A stretch of DNA of 64,000 bases from CBINFS01 sp966250015 (GTDB lineage: Bacteria > Bacteroidota > Rhodothermia > Rhodothermales > DASSAV01): contig CBINFS010000010.1 in assembly GCA_966250015.1 (NCBI GenBank), positions 70,598 to 134,597 of the forward strand, written 5' to 3'. Positions 54,729-62,965 of the stretch are shown one piece after another (position 1 is the first letter of the stretch; every line of letters starts with the position of its first letter). The notes under the pieces were generated by a model. The model was not told where the DNA came from. It saw only the letters and a program-made list of their open reading frames with translations, and did not search any database. Position numbers and translations under genes: made by a program.

Positions 54729-56711
54729 TCACTCTGCTGCCTGACTTCCGGATAGAGGCAGCTCGACGATAAACTCGGTGTACTCACCCGGTACCGACTC
54801 AAATCGCAGATTTCCACGGTGCCCCTGGGTGACGATTTCGTATGCAATCGACAGGCCCAACCCGGTGCCCGAACCGGTAGGCTTCGTCGTAAAGAAAGGC
54901 TCGAAAATGCGCTCGTGCAGCTCCTCCGGAATACCTGTGCCGTTATCTTTTACACGGATCTCGACGTGACCATCGCGCACATGCGTGCTTACCAGCACGG
55001 TTGGCACGTAAGGAAGTGTCTCGGCCAGGCTCCGTTCTCGTACGGCGTAAAAAGCGTTGTTGAAAAGATTGATCAGCACCCGGCCGATGTCTTGAGGCAC
55101 GACGTCCACCAGGCCTACACGTTCGTCGAGGTCCTTTTCGATCGTAACGTTGAAGTCCTGTATCTGCGCGCGCATCCCGTGATAGGCAAGGTTCGCGTAT
55201 TCATCGACGAGCTCATTTAGCGGAACCGGCCTCACTTCTCCCGGACGACCCCGTGAATGGAGCAGCATGCCTTTTACGATGTTGTCCGCGCGCTTGCCGT
55301 GTTCGGTTATCTTCTCGGCATTGAACCGGATACCGGAAACCAGCTCCATGAGATCTTGCGTGATCTCATTTACTGGCCGGCTGTCGGCTTCACTTATGAC
55401 CTGGGCGAGCTCTTCCGCATACTCCGCCGAGAGGGCGGCAAAGTTGTTCACAAAGTTGAGCGGATTTTTGATTTCGTGTGCGATCCCCGCCGTGAGCTTT
55501 CCGAGAGAGGCCATCTTTTCTGACTGGATGAGCTGAGCCTGGGTAGCGCGCAGCTCGCCGATCACCCGCTCCAGCTCGGCATTTTTCGATTGAGCAATCG
55601 CTGCTTCCCGTTGCGCCTGCTCCACGTCGAAGCTCACCTGCATGTGTTTGAGGCGAGCCTGCGCCTGCTCGCCCAGGACCTCCTCCTTGATTTTGTGGAA
55701 CATCCGGAAGTGGTGCAGGGCAAGGCCAAGATCGCCCTTTAGCTCGTAGGCTTCAGAGAGTGCCGCGTGGGCCTGGAAAACCCTCGGCCGTGCACCGATG
55801 AGCTCGGCGATTTCCAGCGCTCGTTTCAGTACGTCGAGTGCTTCGTCCAACCTTCCCTGTCTGATGAAAGCCGTCCCCAGATCGATCAGACTGGTGGTTT
55901 GCGACTGACGGTTGCCGAGCTGCTCGCGAATTCTCAGGCTTTCGCGATGATAGTCGACCGCCTTATCCAGCTCGCCGAGCCGCTGGAAGATTCGCCCAAG
56001 ATCGTTGAGTGCGCGCGACTCCCCAATGAGATTCCCGGCTTCACGGAATAGCTGAAGTGCTTCTTCGTGGCAGGCTAACGCTTCGCGGTCGCGTCCCTGC
56101 GCCTGGTATACGGTGCCGATACCCGTCAGGGCGCGCGCCTCACCGCCAATCAAATCTGGATCGGTCGACTCCTTCCTCAGCTCACGAAAAAGCCGGAGGC
56201 TGTCGTTTTGATAGGTAAGGGAGGTATCGTTATCCCCCGCTTCATAGTAGGCAACGCCCGTTTCGTGGAGACACCACGCCTCCATGAGCCGGTCGCCGAT
56301 TTCGCGTACCTTCTGCAGGTTTTTCAGAATGTAGTACAGATTCTGCTCGTGGTTGCCCATGCTAAGGTAGACGTGCGCCAGGCCTTCCATCACGTGCGCT
56401 TCGTAACGCAGCTCGCCGGCTGCCTGCACGAGTGGAAGAGCTCGCAAGAGGGTCGATAGCGCCTCGTCAAACTCGGAAAGCAGGTACTGGGCGTATCCTA
56501 ACAATGCCAGGCTGTTGCCTTGCCCGCGTTCGTAGGATAGCTTCTGCGAAAGAGCATAGGCCTTTTTACAGACCTCGATAACTTCCCGGGGATTATTGGA
56601 CACCGTCTTTTGAACGGCGGCCAGCATGGCATCTACCGTTTTTTCCGTCTGACCCGCACGTTCTTCACCCTCGTCCAACGCCGTTTCGATGCGGTCATAG
56701 CTATCGGTCAT
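54729..56711 (-). CDS. Cytoplasmic TPR-repeat histidine kinase
   Basis: The 660-residue protein lacks membrane segments. Residues about 25-345 form six to eight tetratricopeptide repeats (e.g. SLALLGYAQYLLSEFDEAL, LNDLGRIFQRLGELDKAV), then coiled coil. HisKA follows with His412 in GIAHEIKNP and HATPase motifs (GTGIPEELHE, GTGLGLSIAY). The kinase core is paralogous to the plus-strand kinase 38 bases away. It is the last gene of an operon with two receiver-domain proteins, so it likely signals to them. Confidence 0.93.
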   Translation of the reverse strand: MTDSYDRIETALDEGEERAGQTEKTVDAMLAAVQKTVSNNPREVIEVCKKAYALSQKLSYERGQGNSLALLGYAQYLLSEFDEALSTLLRALPLVQAAGELRYEAHVMEGLAHVYLSMGNHEQNLYYILKNLQKVREIGDRLMEAWCLHETGVAYYEAGDNDTSLTYQNDSLRLFRELRKESTDPDLIGGEARALTGIGTVYQAQGRDREALACHEEALQLFREAGNLIGESRALNDLGRIFQRLGELDKAVDYHRESLRIREQLGNRQSQTTSLIDLGTAFIRQGRLDEALDVLKRALEIAELIGARPRVFQAHAALSEAYELKGDLGLALHHFRMFHKIKEEVLGEQAQARLKHMQVSFDVEQAQREAAIAQSKNAELERVIGELRATQAQLIQSEKMASLGKLTAGIAHEIKNPLNFVNNFAALSAEYAEELAQVISEADSRPVNEITQDLMELVSGIRFNAEKITEHGKRADNIVKGMLLHSRGRPGEVRPVPLNELVDEYANLAYHGMRAQIQDFNVTIEKDLDERVGLVDVVPQDIGRVLINLFNNAFYAVRERSLAETLPYVPTVLVSTHVRDGHVEIRVKDNGTGIPEELHERIFEPFFTTKPTGSGTGLGLSIAYEIVTQGHRGNLRFESVPGEYTEFIVELPLSGSQAAE

Positions 56712-56764
56712 AAGCAGAGTGAATAAGTATTAGAAAACCCGTTTCACTCGTATTCCACGATCGT

Positions 56765-58165
56765 TCAGATCGTCTGAGCGGTATAGAATTCGTACAGGCT
56801 GGCGGCAAGATCCTGAGGAACCGCGGTGAAGCGGACCTTGATCGTGTCGCCTTCCTGGTCGACCACCTTGGCATACAGGTCGCCGTGTATCCTCGCGTCG
56901 CCGGTGTCGGTGAAGAGTAGTTTCAGGTTACTCAGCGGCTCTACGCTTTCCTCTGTCTGAAGAATTGCACTCGATTCCGACAACTGTATCATTCTTCCGC
57001 TAAAGGGCCTTCCCGTTACGTGTGAGCCATCCAGCATCATGAGTCGAACGTCGACGGGATTTTTCAAAACAACCATCCTGTCAGCGCGGGCAGGTAACCA
57101 CAGGTTATAGGGCCAGCCCACCCCTTCCACCTCGTAGAGGGTGACGGGCTCGGCGAAACCCTTGACCGACACGCGCAGCTGCTTCCCGATTTTCACCTCT
57201 GGCCCTGCGTCCTTCAGCGTGCGTTCGGAAATGAGTATCTGCCCCCCTACTGTAAACGACTCTATGCGTGCCGTTAGGTTCACGTGACTGCCAACAACCC
57301 CATATTTCATCCTTTTGACCGATCCGATATTGCCAACGACCACCTCCCCGGTATTGATACCGATGCCCATGTGGAGGGTCGGCATGCCCATGGCATTCAG
57401 ACGTGCGTTGACTTTTTCCATGGCGAGCTGCATACCGAGCGCACAGGCGACGGCGCGAAAGGCGTCGTCTTCGTACTGGATCGGCGCCCCAAAAATGACC
57501 AGGATTCCGTCGCCAATGAACTCGTCGATCGTCCCTCCGAATGCCGTGATGACGTCCGCCATCTCGCCGAGATAGATGTTGAGCATGTCGACGACCTCTT
57601 CCGGAGCGTGGCGCTCGGAGATCGTCGAAAAACCACGCAAATCCGACATCAAAACGGTCACCCGCCGTTTCTCTCCTCCGAGCTTGAGCGCTTCAGCGCC
57701 CGAAAGCAACGAGGCAACCACTTCCGCCGAAAGGTACCGGCCGAACGTCTCGTGGACCAGCAAAGCCCTTCGTAGCTGCTCCACCGTGACCAGTGCTTTG
57801 TCGATGGTTATCTGGAGGTCTTCCAGATCGAGCGGTTTCGTCAGGAAGTCAAACGCACCCCTGTTCATTGCCGCCCGGATGTTGTCGATGTCCCCGTAGG
57901 CCGTTACCACGATTGGTTTTAGGACACGCTCAGTGGTGTGGATACGCGTGAGAAGAGTCAGACCGTCCATCCGGGGCATGTTCAGGTCGGTCAGCACCAC
58001 GTCGATTCCTTCGTCCCGCTCGATGTGTTCCAGCGCCTGCACTCCGTCGCCGGCGAAAAGGAATTCGTATTCACCAGCACGGATCTTCCGCCGGAAAATC
58101 TGTCGCACGAGTGCGGCCAGATCCGGCTCGTCGTCAACAACTAAAATTTTCGCAGGGGTAGGCAT
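56765..58165 (-). CDS. Response regulator-nucleotide cyclase, predicted guanylyl cyclase, with PilZ-like tail
   Basis: The 466-residue protein has a receiver domain (1-125; acceptor Asp60, Lys110), a class III cyclase domain (about 165-320) and a C-terminal PilZ-like beta domain (about 360-455). The cyclase has both metal aspartates (Asp175 in SDLRGFS, Asp219 in FIGDG) and the transition-state pair Asn296 and Arg300. Base-recognition positions are Glu215 and Gly289, where adenylyl cyclases normally have Lys and Asp/Thr. A Glu here is the guanylyl-cyclase type, so cGMP is predicted. It is probably phosphorylated by the adjacent TPR kinase. Confidence 0.9.
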   Translation of the reverse strand: MPTPAKILVVDDEPDLAALVRQIFRRKIRAGEYEFLFAGDGVQALEHIERDEGIDVVLTDLNMPRMDGLTLLTRIHTTERVLKPIVVTAYGDIDNIRAAMNRGAFDFLTKPLDLEDLQITIDKALVTVEQLRRALLVHETFGRYLSAEVVASLLSGAEALKLGGEKRRVTVLMSDLRGFSTISERHAPEEVVDMLNIYLGEMADVITAFGGTIDEFIGDGILVIFGAPIQYEDDAFRAVACALGMQLAMEKVNARLNAMGMPTLHMGIGINTGEVVVGNIGSVKRMKYGVVGSHVNLTARIESFTVGGQILISERTLKDAGPEVKIGKQLRVSVKGFAEPVTLYEVEGVGWPYNLWLPARADRMVVLKNPVDVRLMMLDGSHVTGRPFSGRMIQLSESSAILQTEESVEPLSNLKLLFTDTGDARIHGDLYAKVVDQEGDTIKVRFTAVPQDLAASLYEFYTAQTI

Positions 58166-58224
58166 GACTGAACCGGTGTGCGGAATAAAAATGTATAAAA
58201 CGAAGTGACCGGTACCGAAGTTAC

Positions 58225-58602
58225 CTAAAGACCGAAGACGTTACGCCTGATCTCGTCGAAATCCAACGGTTTGGTCAGGTAGCCATCCGCCCCGTACTCC
58301 ATGGCCAATCGGTAATTGTTCTCGTCCCCGTATGCGGTGATCATGTGGACGCGCACGTCCGGATAGTCTTGCTTGATGCGCTTGAGTAGATCGAGGCCTG
58401 TCATACCGGGCATGTTAATGTCCGAAAGCACGAGAATGATGTTGGCCGCGAGCCCGTCGCTTAAAAACGCGAGCGCCTGCTCGCCGGAGAAGGCAAAGTG
58501 AAGGGTGAGGCTTCCCGATCTCAACTCTTTCCTGAAACGCTGCTTGAATAGCCACTCTACGTCCGGTTCGTCATCAACAATCAGCACGTGTATCGATTCC
58601 AT
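58225..58602 (-). CDS. Stand-alone receiver (CheY-like) response regulator
   Basis: The 125-residue protein is a single receiver domain: Asp10-Asp11-Glu at the start (IVDDEP), phospho-acceptor Asp61 (SDINMPG) and Lys111 (LTKPLD). No output domain is present. It is first in the operon with the receiver-cyclase and TPR kinase genes, 59 bases upstream of the former. It could act as a phosphate sink or intermediate. Confidence 0.93.
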   Translation of the reverse strand: MESIHVLIVDDEPDVEWLFKQRFRKELRSGSLTLHFAFSGEQALAFLSDGLAANIILVLSDINMPGMTGLDLLKRIKQDYPDVRVHMITAYGDENNYRLAMEYGADGYLTKPLDFDEIRRNVFGL

Positions 58603-58863
58603 TTCAACATGATTTTTGGTGGGGAAGGATCGCCTTGATGGACGTCAATATCGTCGTTGTCAGAAGCAGAAAATAGTGGAAGATTTCGCGTGGAATCGTA
58701 GGAGAACTTCAAAAACTCGTATACGAACCCATACCCATTTTGTCTCTGCACGCTATTCGAGAAATGCTGATTCCCGATTACGCTATATTCAAGTAGGCGC
58801 TATCGGTACAACTGTGATCCTTATCGGTAATCTGCGCCAGAACGATTTTTAAGGTATACTCTT

Positions 58864-59505
58864 ATGGATCAGATTGTAAAGGATCTTTACGAGGCCATTC
58901 TGCAGGGCGATCGCTACGCAGCAACGCAAAAAGTAAACGAGGCGCTTGAAAGGCAGGTGGCGCCTTCCGTCATCCTCAATGAAGGCATGATTGCCGCCAT
59001 GACGGAAGTCGGACGGCTCTTCGAAGAAGGCGAGTATTACGTTCCGGAAATGCTCGTCGCCGCACGTGCCATGAAGGAGGGGCTGTCGATACTTAAGCCG
59101 CACCTGGTCGAAGCGGACGTAAAGTCCCAGGGGACGGTGATAGCCGGCACGGTGAAAGGCGACCTGCACGACATCGGAAAGAATCTGGTCTGCACCATGC
59201 TCGAAGGCGCTGGGTTCGAAGTAATCGACCTGGGCACCGACGTCTCGCCCGAACAGTTCGTCGAGCAGCTTCAGGAGCGGAAGGCCGAGCTGGTTGCAAT
59301 GTCAGCGCTGCTGACGACAACCATGCCCGGCATGAGGGTTACCATCGAGGCGATCGAACAGGCGGGACTGCGCGATAAGGTAAAAATCATGGTCGGTGGG
59401 GCTCCGCTCACGGAGAGCTATGCCCGGGAAATCTCGGCCGATGGTTACGCACCCGATGCAAGCCGGGCTGTTGCCCTTGCCCGGTCCCTCGTCACAGCCA
59501 ACTAG
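58864..59505 (+). CDS. Corrinoid (cobalamin-binding) methyltransferase protein
   Basis: The 213-residue protein has an N-terminal four-helix cap domain (B12-binding_2; about 5-85) and a Rossmann-type cobalamin-binding domain (about 90-210). The corrinoid motif is complete: DxHxxG at 100-105 (His102 the lower ligand), SxL in MSALLTTT, and GG in MVGGAP. Relatives are MtbC/MtgC-like corrinoid carriers of methyltransferase systems. It should shuttle methyl groups between two methyltransferases. It opens a tight five-gene operon; AAGGTA lies near the ATG. Confidence 0.95.
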   Translation: MDQIVKDLYEAILQGDRYAATQKVNEALERQVAPSVILNEGMIAAMTEVGRLFEEGEYYVPEMLVAARAMKEGLSILKPHLVEADVKSQGTVIAGTVKGDLHDIGKNLVCTMLEGAGFEVIDLGTDVSPEQFVEQLQERKAELVAMSALLTTTMPGMRVTIEAIEQAGLRDKVKIMVGGAPLTESYAREISADGYAPDASRAVALARSLVTAN

Positions 59506-59521
59506 GTAAGGTATTCGTTCG

Positions 59522-60214
59522 ATGGATGCGTTAGTCGAACGGCCGCCTGTAATCACGATTGAAGACGTGTTACGGGTGCAGGGGGCTGATCCCGAGCGGA
59601 TTCGAACGCGAAACCCGGACATCTGGTCAACCACCCGGCGCGCGATCGAGTACGGAACAGCCTTGCTGGAAAAATCAGCCGTACGCCGAAAATTCCGGGT
59701 CACGGGTTTGCTTCACCAGAAGGTTCTACTGGAAGGTCGCCACACGCTCTCTGGGCCGCTCGTCAGCCGTTATTTCTCGAACGCTCGTGAAGTATGGATC
59801 GTCGCCTGCACGATCGGTCCGAGGCTCGAAGAGGCCGTATCGACGTTTTACGAATCCGACCCGGTTTTCGCGTGTGCGCTCGATAGCTTCGGCACGCTCT
59901 CGATCGAAGCATTGATCGTGGACGAGTGCAAGCAAATTGAGGCGATTGCGGCTTCTCAGGGGTTCAAATCGACGATGCCGCTATGCCCGGGGATGGAAGG
60001 CTGGCCGCTGGACGTGGGGCAGCGGCAGCTCTTCCAGGCTCTCAATCTCCGCGGCTCCACCATCACGCTGACGGACAGCTACCAGATGTTGCCCCGCAAG
60101 TCTGCTTCCATGGCGATCGGCGTCGGGCCGGACGTGGATGCCGACAGCAGGCCGTGCGACCTCTGCTCGGTCCGTTTGACGTGCAAACACCGGGAATCGT
60201 ATGCCGGAGCCTAA
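59522..60214 (+). CDS. MetH reactivation-domain-like protein with C-terminal Cys motif
   Basis: The 230-residue soluble protein resembles the activation (SAM-binding) domain of cobalamin-dependent methionine synthase, with the region 'CPGMEGWPLDVGQRQLFQALN' as the best match (given in part). The C-terminus has three cysteines, Cys212, Cys215 and Cys221 (CDLCSVRLTC), a pattern suited to an Fe-S cluster or zinc. It starts 16 bases after the corrinoid gene and overlaps the next gene by 14. It probably helps reactivate the corrinoid protein by reductive methylation, which is inference. Confidence 0.75.
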   Translation: MDALVERPPVITIEDVLRVQGADPERIRTRNPDIWSTTRRAIEYGTALLEKSAVRRKFRVTGLLHQKVLLEGRHTLSGPLVSRYFSNAREVWIVACTIGPRLEEAVSTFYESDPVFACALDSFGTLSIEALIVDECKQIEAIAASQGFKSTMPLCPGMEGWPLDVGQRQLFQALNLRGSTITLTDSYQMLPRKSASMAIGVGPDVDADSRPCDLCSVRLTCKHRESYAGA

Positions 60215-62036
60215 CCATCCCGTGCCGGTACACGTCGTGCTGGAGCCCACTGGCCGGTACGCCGCGGTGACGCCTGGCTCGTCGATCCTCGACGCCATCC
60301 GGCAGGCGGGCGTGGAGATCGTGGCGGTTTGCGGCGGCAGGGGCACCTGCCAGACGTGCATTGTCCAGGTCCTCGAGGGCAACCCTTCCCCTCTTTCGCC
60401 TGAAGAGAAGGCCCTATTCACAGAGAAGCAGGTCGCACAGGGGTACCGCCTGGCATGCCGCACGGCAATCAGCAACCGTACGCGCGTTTTTATCCCGTCA
60501 GAGTCTCTTTCCGCACACCAGCGGTTGCAGGTTGAAGGGCGTGGCGAAGACGTTCAACCCGATTCGCCGATAAAGGCCGTCGACGTGGACATCCCGCCAC
60601 CCAATCTTCAGGATCTCCGGTCGGACGAAACCAAGCTGAAGGAAACCCTCGAGGCATCCGGCTTGCGGAATACACGGATCTCTTTGCCCGTTCTTGCGGA
60701 GGCCTCACTTGCGTTGCGCCGGTTGTCTTGGTCGGTACGGGCTGTGATCGACAGAATCGGACCCGAACCCAGGCTCGTCACGGTGCTCCCACGAGAGACA
60801 CGGGTGCTGGGCCTCGCCTTCGATGTCGGTACGACCAAGCTGGCCGGCTACCTGGTAGACCTCGTCTCCGGTGACATCATTGCGCGAAGCGGTGCGGTAA
60901 ACCCACAGGTGGTTTTTGGCGACGACGTCATCAGCCGGATCAGCTACGCCAACGAGGGTGAAGAGCAACGTCGCACCCTGCAATTCAGGCTGGCCGCTAC
61001 CCTGAATGAGTTGGTGGAGACGCTCTGCAGGGAAGCGGCGGTCGAACGTGCGCAGATTGCCGATGCCGTTGTGGTCGGGAATACGGCCATGCACCACCTG
61101 TTTGCCGGTCTGCCGGTGCGCCCCCTGGGTGAAGCGCCCTACGTGCCGGTTGTGACGGATTCGATCGACGCTCCTGCCGTTGACATGGGCCTTCATCTTG
61201 CTCCCGGCGTTAACGTCCACCTCCCTCCAAATGTAGCCGGATACGTCGGAGCAGACCACGTGGCGATGCTGATCGCTTCGGACGCCGTCGCAAAGGGGCA
61301 CACCGCAATCGCGCTCGACATCGGGACGAACACGGAAATCAGCCTGATCACGGAACGAGGCATCTGGAGCTGTTCCTGCGCGTCAGGTCCCGCCTTCGAA
61401 GGCGCGCACATCGAGAACGGCATGCGAGCCGTTCGCGGCGCCATCGAACGCGTCGGTTACCGTGATGGGGAGTTCCACGTAAAAACCATCGGCGACTGCC
61501 CGCCGGTTGGCCTCTGTGGGTCGGGGATCCTGGATGCCGTATCCGCCCTTCGCCAGGCTGGACTTCTCGACGCACGGGGACGCTTCACCGGCAATGATCC
61601 TCGCATCCACTCGGCCAATGGGCGCGCCGAGTTCGTCCTCGTCCCTGAAAGTGAGGCCGGCCACGGAAAAGACGTCATCGTAACCCGGGCCGACGTCCAC
61701 GAAATACAGCTTGCCAAAGCCGCCATCCGGTCGGGTATCGAGATTTTACTCGCTGAGGCCGATCTTGGGTATGATGAGCTCGATCTGGTGATCGTCGCAG
61801 GCGCCTTTGGGACGTACCTATCACTGGAAAGCGCGAAGCGGATCGGCATGTTTCCTCCCCTGCCAACGGACCGATTCCAGCAGATCGGCAACGCGGCCGG
61901 ACTGGGGGCTGTTCAGTTGTTACTGTCGGAAACAAAACGGGCGGCTGCACGCCGCCTCGCGCGATCGATCCACTACGTAGAGCTGACCACGCACGCAGGG
62001 TTCCACGATACCTACGTGGAATCTCTCTTATTGTAG
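60201..62036 (+). CDS. RACo-type corrinoid activation protein (2Fe-2S, ASKHA fold)
   Basis: The 611-residue protein starts with a 2Fe-2S ferredoxin domain (Cys44, Cys50, Cys53, Cys86; motif CGGRGTCQTC). A linker and ASKHA/DUF4445 part follow with two actin-like phosphate loops, FDVGTTKLAGY and ALDIGTNTEISL. This architecture is that of RACo/RamA-type proteins, which use ATP to reduce Co(II) corrinoid to Co(I). It probably keeps the adjacent corrinoid protein active. It overlaps its upstream gene by 14 bases. Confidence 0.95.
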   Translation: MPEPNHPVPVHVVLEPTGRYAAVTPGSSILDAIRQAGVEIVAVCGGRGTCQTCIVQVLEGNPSPLSPEEKALFTEKQVAQGYRLACRTAISNRTRVFIPSESLSAHQRLQVEGRGEDVQPDSPIKAVDVDIPPPNLQDLRSDETKLKETLEASGLRNTRISLPVLAEASLALRRLSWSVRAVIDRIGPEPRLVTVLPRETRVLGLAFDVGTTKLAGYLVDLVSGDIIARSGAVNPQVVFGDDVISRISYANEGEEQRRTLQFRLAATLNELVETLCREAAVERAQIADAVVVGNTAMHHLFAGLPVRPLGEAPYVPVVTDSIDAPAVDMGLHLAPGVNVHLPPNVAGYVGADHVAMLIASDAVAKGHTAIALDIGTNTEISLITERGIWSCSCASGPAFEGAHIENGMRAVRGAIERVGYRDGEFHVKTIGDCPPVGLCGSGILDAVSALRQAGLLDARGRFTGNDPRIHSANGRAEFVLVPESEAGHGKDVIVTRADVHEIQLAKAAIRSGIEILLAEADLGYDELDLVIVAGAFGTYLSLESAKRIGMFPPLPTDRFQQIGNAAGLGAVQLLLSETKRAAARRLARSIHYVELTTHAGFHDTYVESLLL

Positions 62037-62062
62037 CACCGTCACGTTTTCTTACTCCAACC

Positions 62063-62953
62063 ATGGCCAATACCTTTACCGATCGCCTGCTTTCGGGCGA
62101 AATCCTGATCTCTGACGGTGCGACCGGCACCAATCTGCAAGCCCGCGGATTACCTCCCGGAATATCACCCGAGACCTGGCTGTTTGAACGGCCGGAAGCC
62201 ATCTTGAATCTGCACGAAGAGTTCGTTGCGGCAGGCTCCGACGTCATCCTGACGTGCAGCTTCGGCGGCAATCGGTTCCGGCAGCAAGGCACACCTCTCG
62301 CGGACCGTATCGAGGAGATCAATCGCACGGCTGCCACTCTGGCTCGAGAGGCAGCCCGTAATTCGGGTCGGTCCGTCCTGGTCGGCGGTTCGATGGGACC
62401 GACCGGTCACATGGTCGAACCCTACGGCACGCTCAAACCGGAAGAGGTAACGGAAGCGTTCGCCGAGCAGGCGTCCGCACTGGCGGAGGGAGGCGTCGAC
62501 CTGCTCGTCCTCGAAACGTTCTTCGCACTGGAAGAGCTCGAAGCAGCCATTGCGGGGGTAAAGTCGGCCACTGACCTGCCGTTCGTCTGCTCCTTCAGCT
62601 ACGACCGCGGTACCCGGACCATGATGGGGATCCGGCCCGCTCAGATGGCGTCCAGAGCGGCCGAGCTCGGCGCATCGGCAGTGGGAGCCAACTGCGGCAC
62701 CACGCTCGAGAACATGGAACAGATCGTCCTCGAGCTCGCCTCCGGGTCGTTCGACCTTCCCATCTGGGCAAAGCCGAACGCAGGGCAGCCTGTCGGGAAT
62801 CCACCGACATACCGTATCACCCCTGAAGACGTGGGAGCATTTGCCGTCCGCCTGAGGGAGGCCGGAGCCCGGATCATCGGTGGATGCTGCGGCACGACTC
62901 CCGACCACGTTCGAGCCATCGCCAGATCCATCAAAAATGGGGTGACAACCTGA
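62063..62953 (+). CDS. Homocysteine S-methyltransferase-fold protein
   Basis: The 296-residue TIM-barrel protein of the homocysteine methyltransferase family (PF02574) has the zinc-cysteine triad intact: Cys211 (GANCG), Cys275 and Cys276 (GGCCGT). It matches MetH N-terminal domains and BHMT. It may transfer the methyl group from the corrinoid to homocysteine, or take methyl from a betaine-like donor; the partner is not defined. It is 26 bases after the RACo-like gene. Confidence 0.93.
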   Translation: MANTFTDRLLSGEILISDGATGTNLQARGLPPGISPETWLFERPEAILNLHEEFVAAGSDVILTCSFGGNRFRQQGTPLADRIEEINRTAATLAREAARNSGRSVLVGGSMGPTGHMVEPYGTLKPEEVTEAFAEQASALAEGGVDLLVLETFFALEELEAAIAGVKSATDLPFVCSFSYDRGTRTMMGIRPAQMASRAAELGASAVGANCGTTLENMEQIVLELASGSFDLPIWAKPNAGQPVGNPPTYRITPEDVGAFAVRLREAGARIIGGCCGTTPDHVRAIARSIKNGVTT

Positions 62954-62965
62954 TATTTTTTGACT

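Noticed and set aside
58603..58863. Possible cobalamin riboswitch before the corrinoid operon
   Set aside because: The B12-box core GCCACTG and the surrounding paired elements are not seen on either strand in this 261-base gap.
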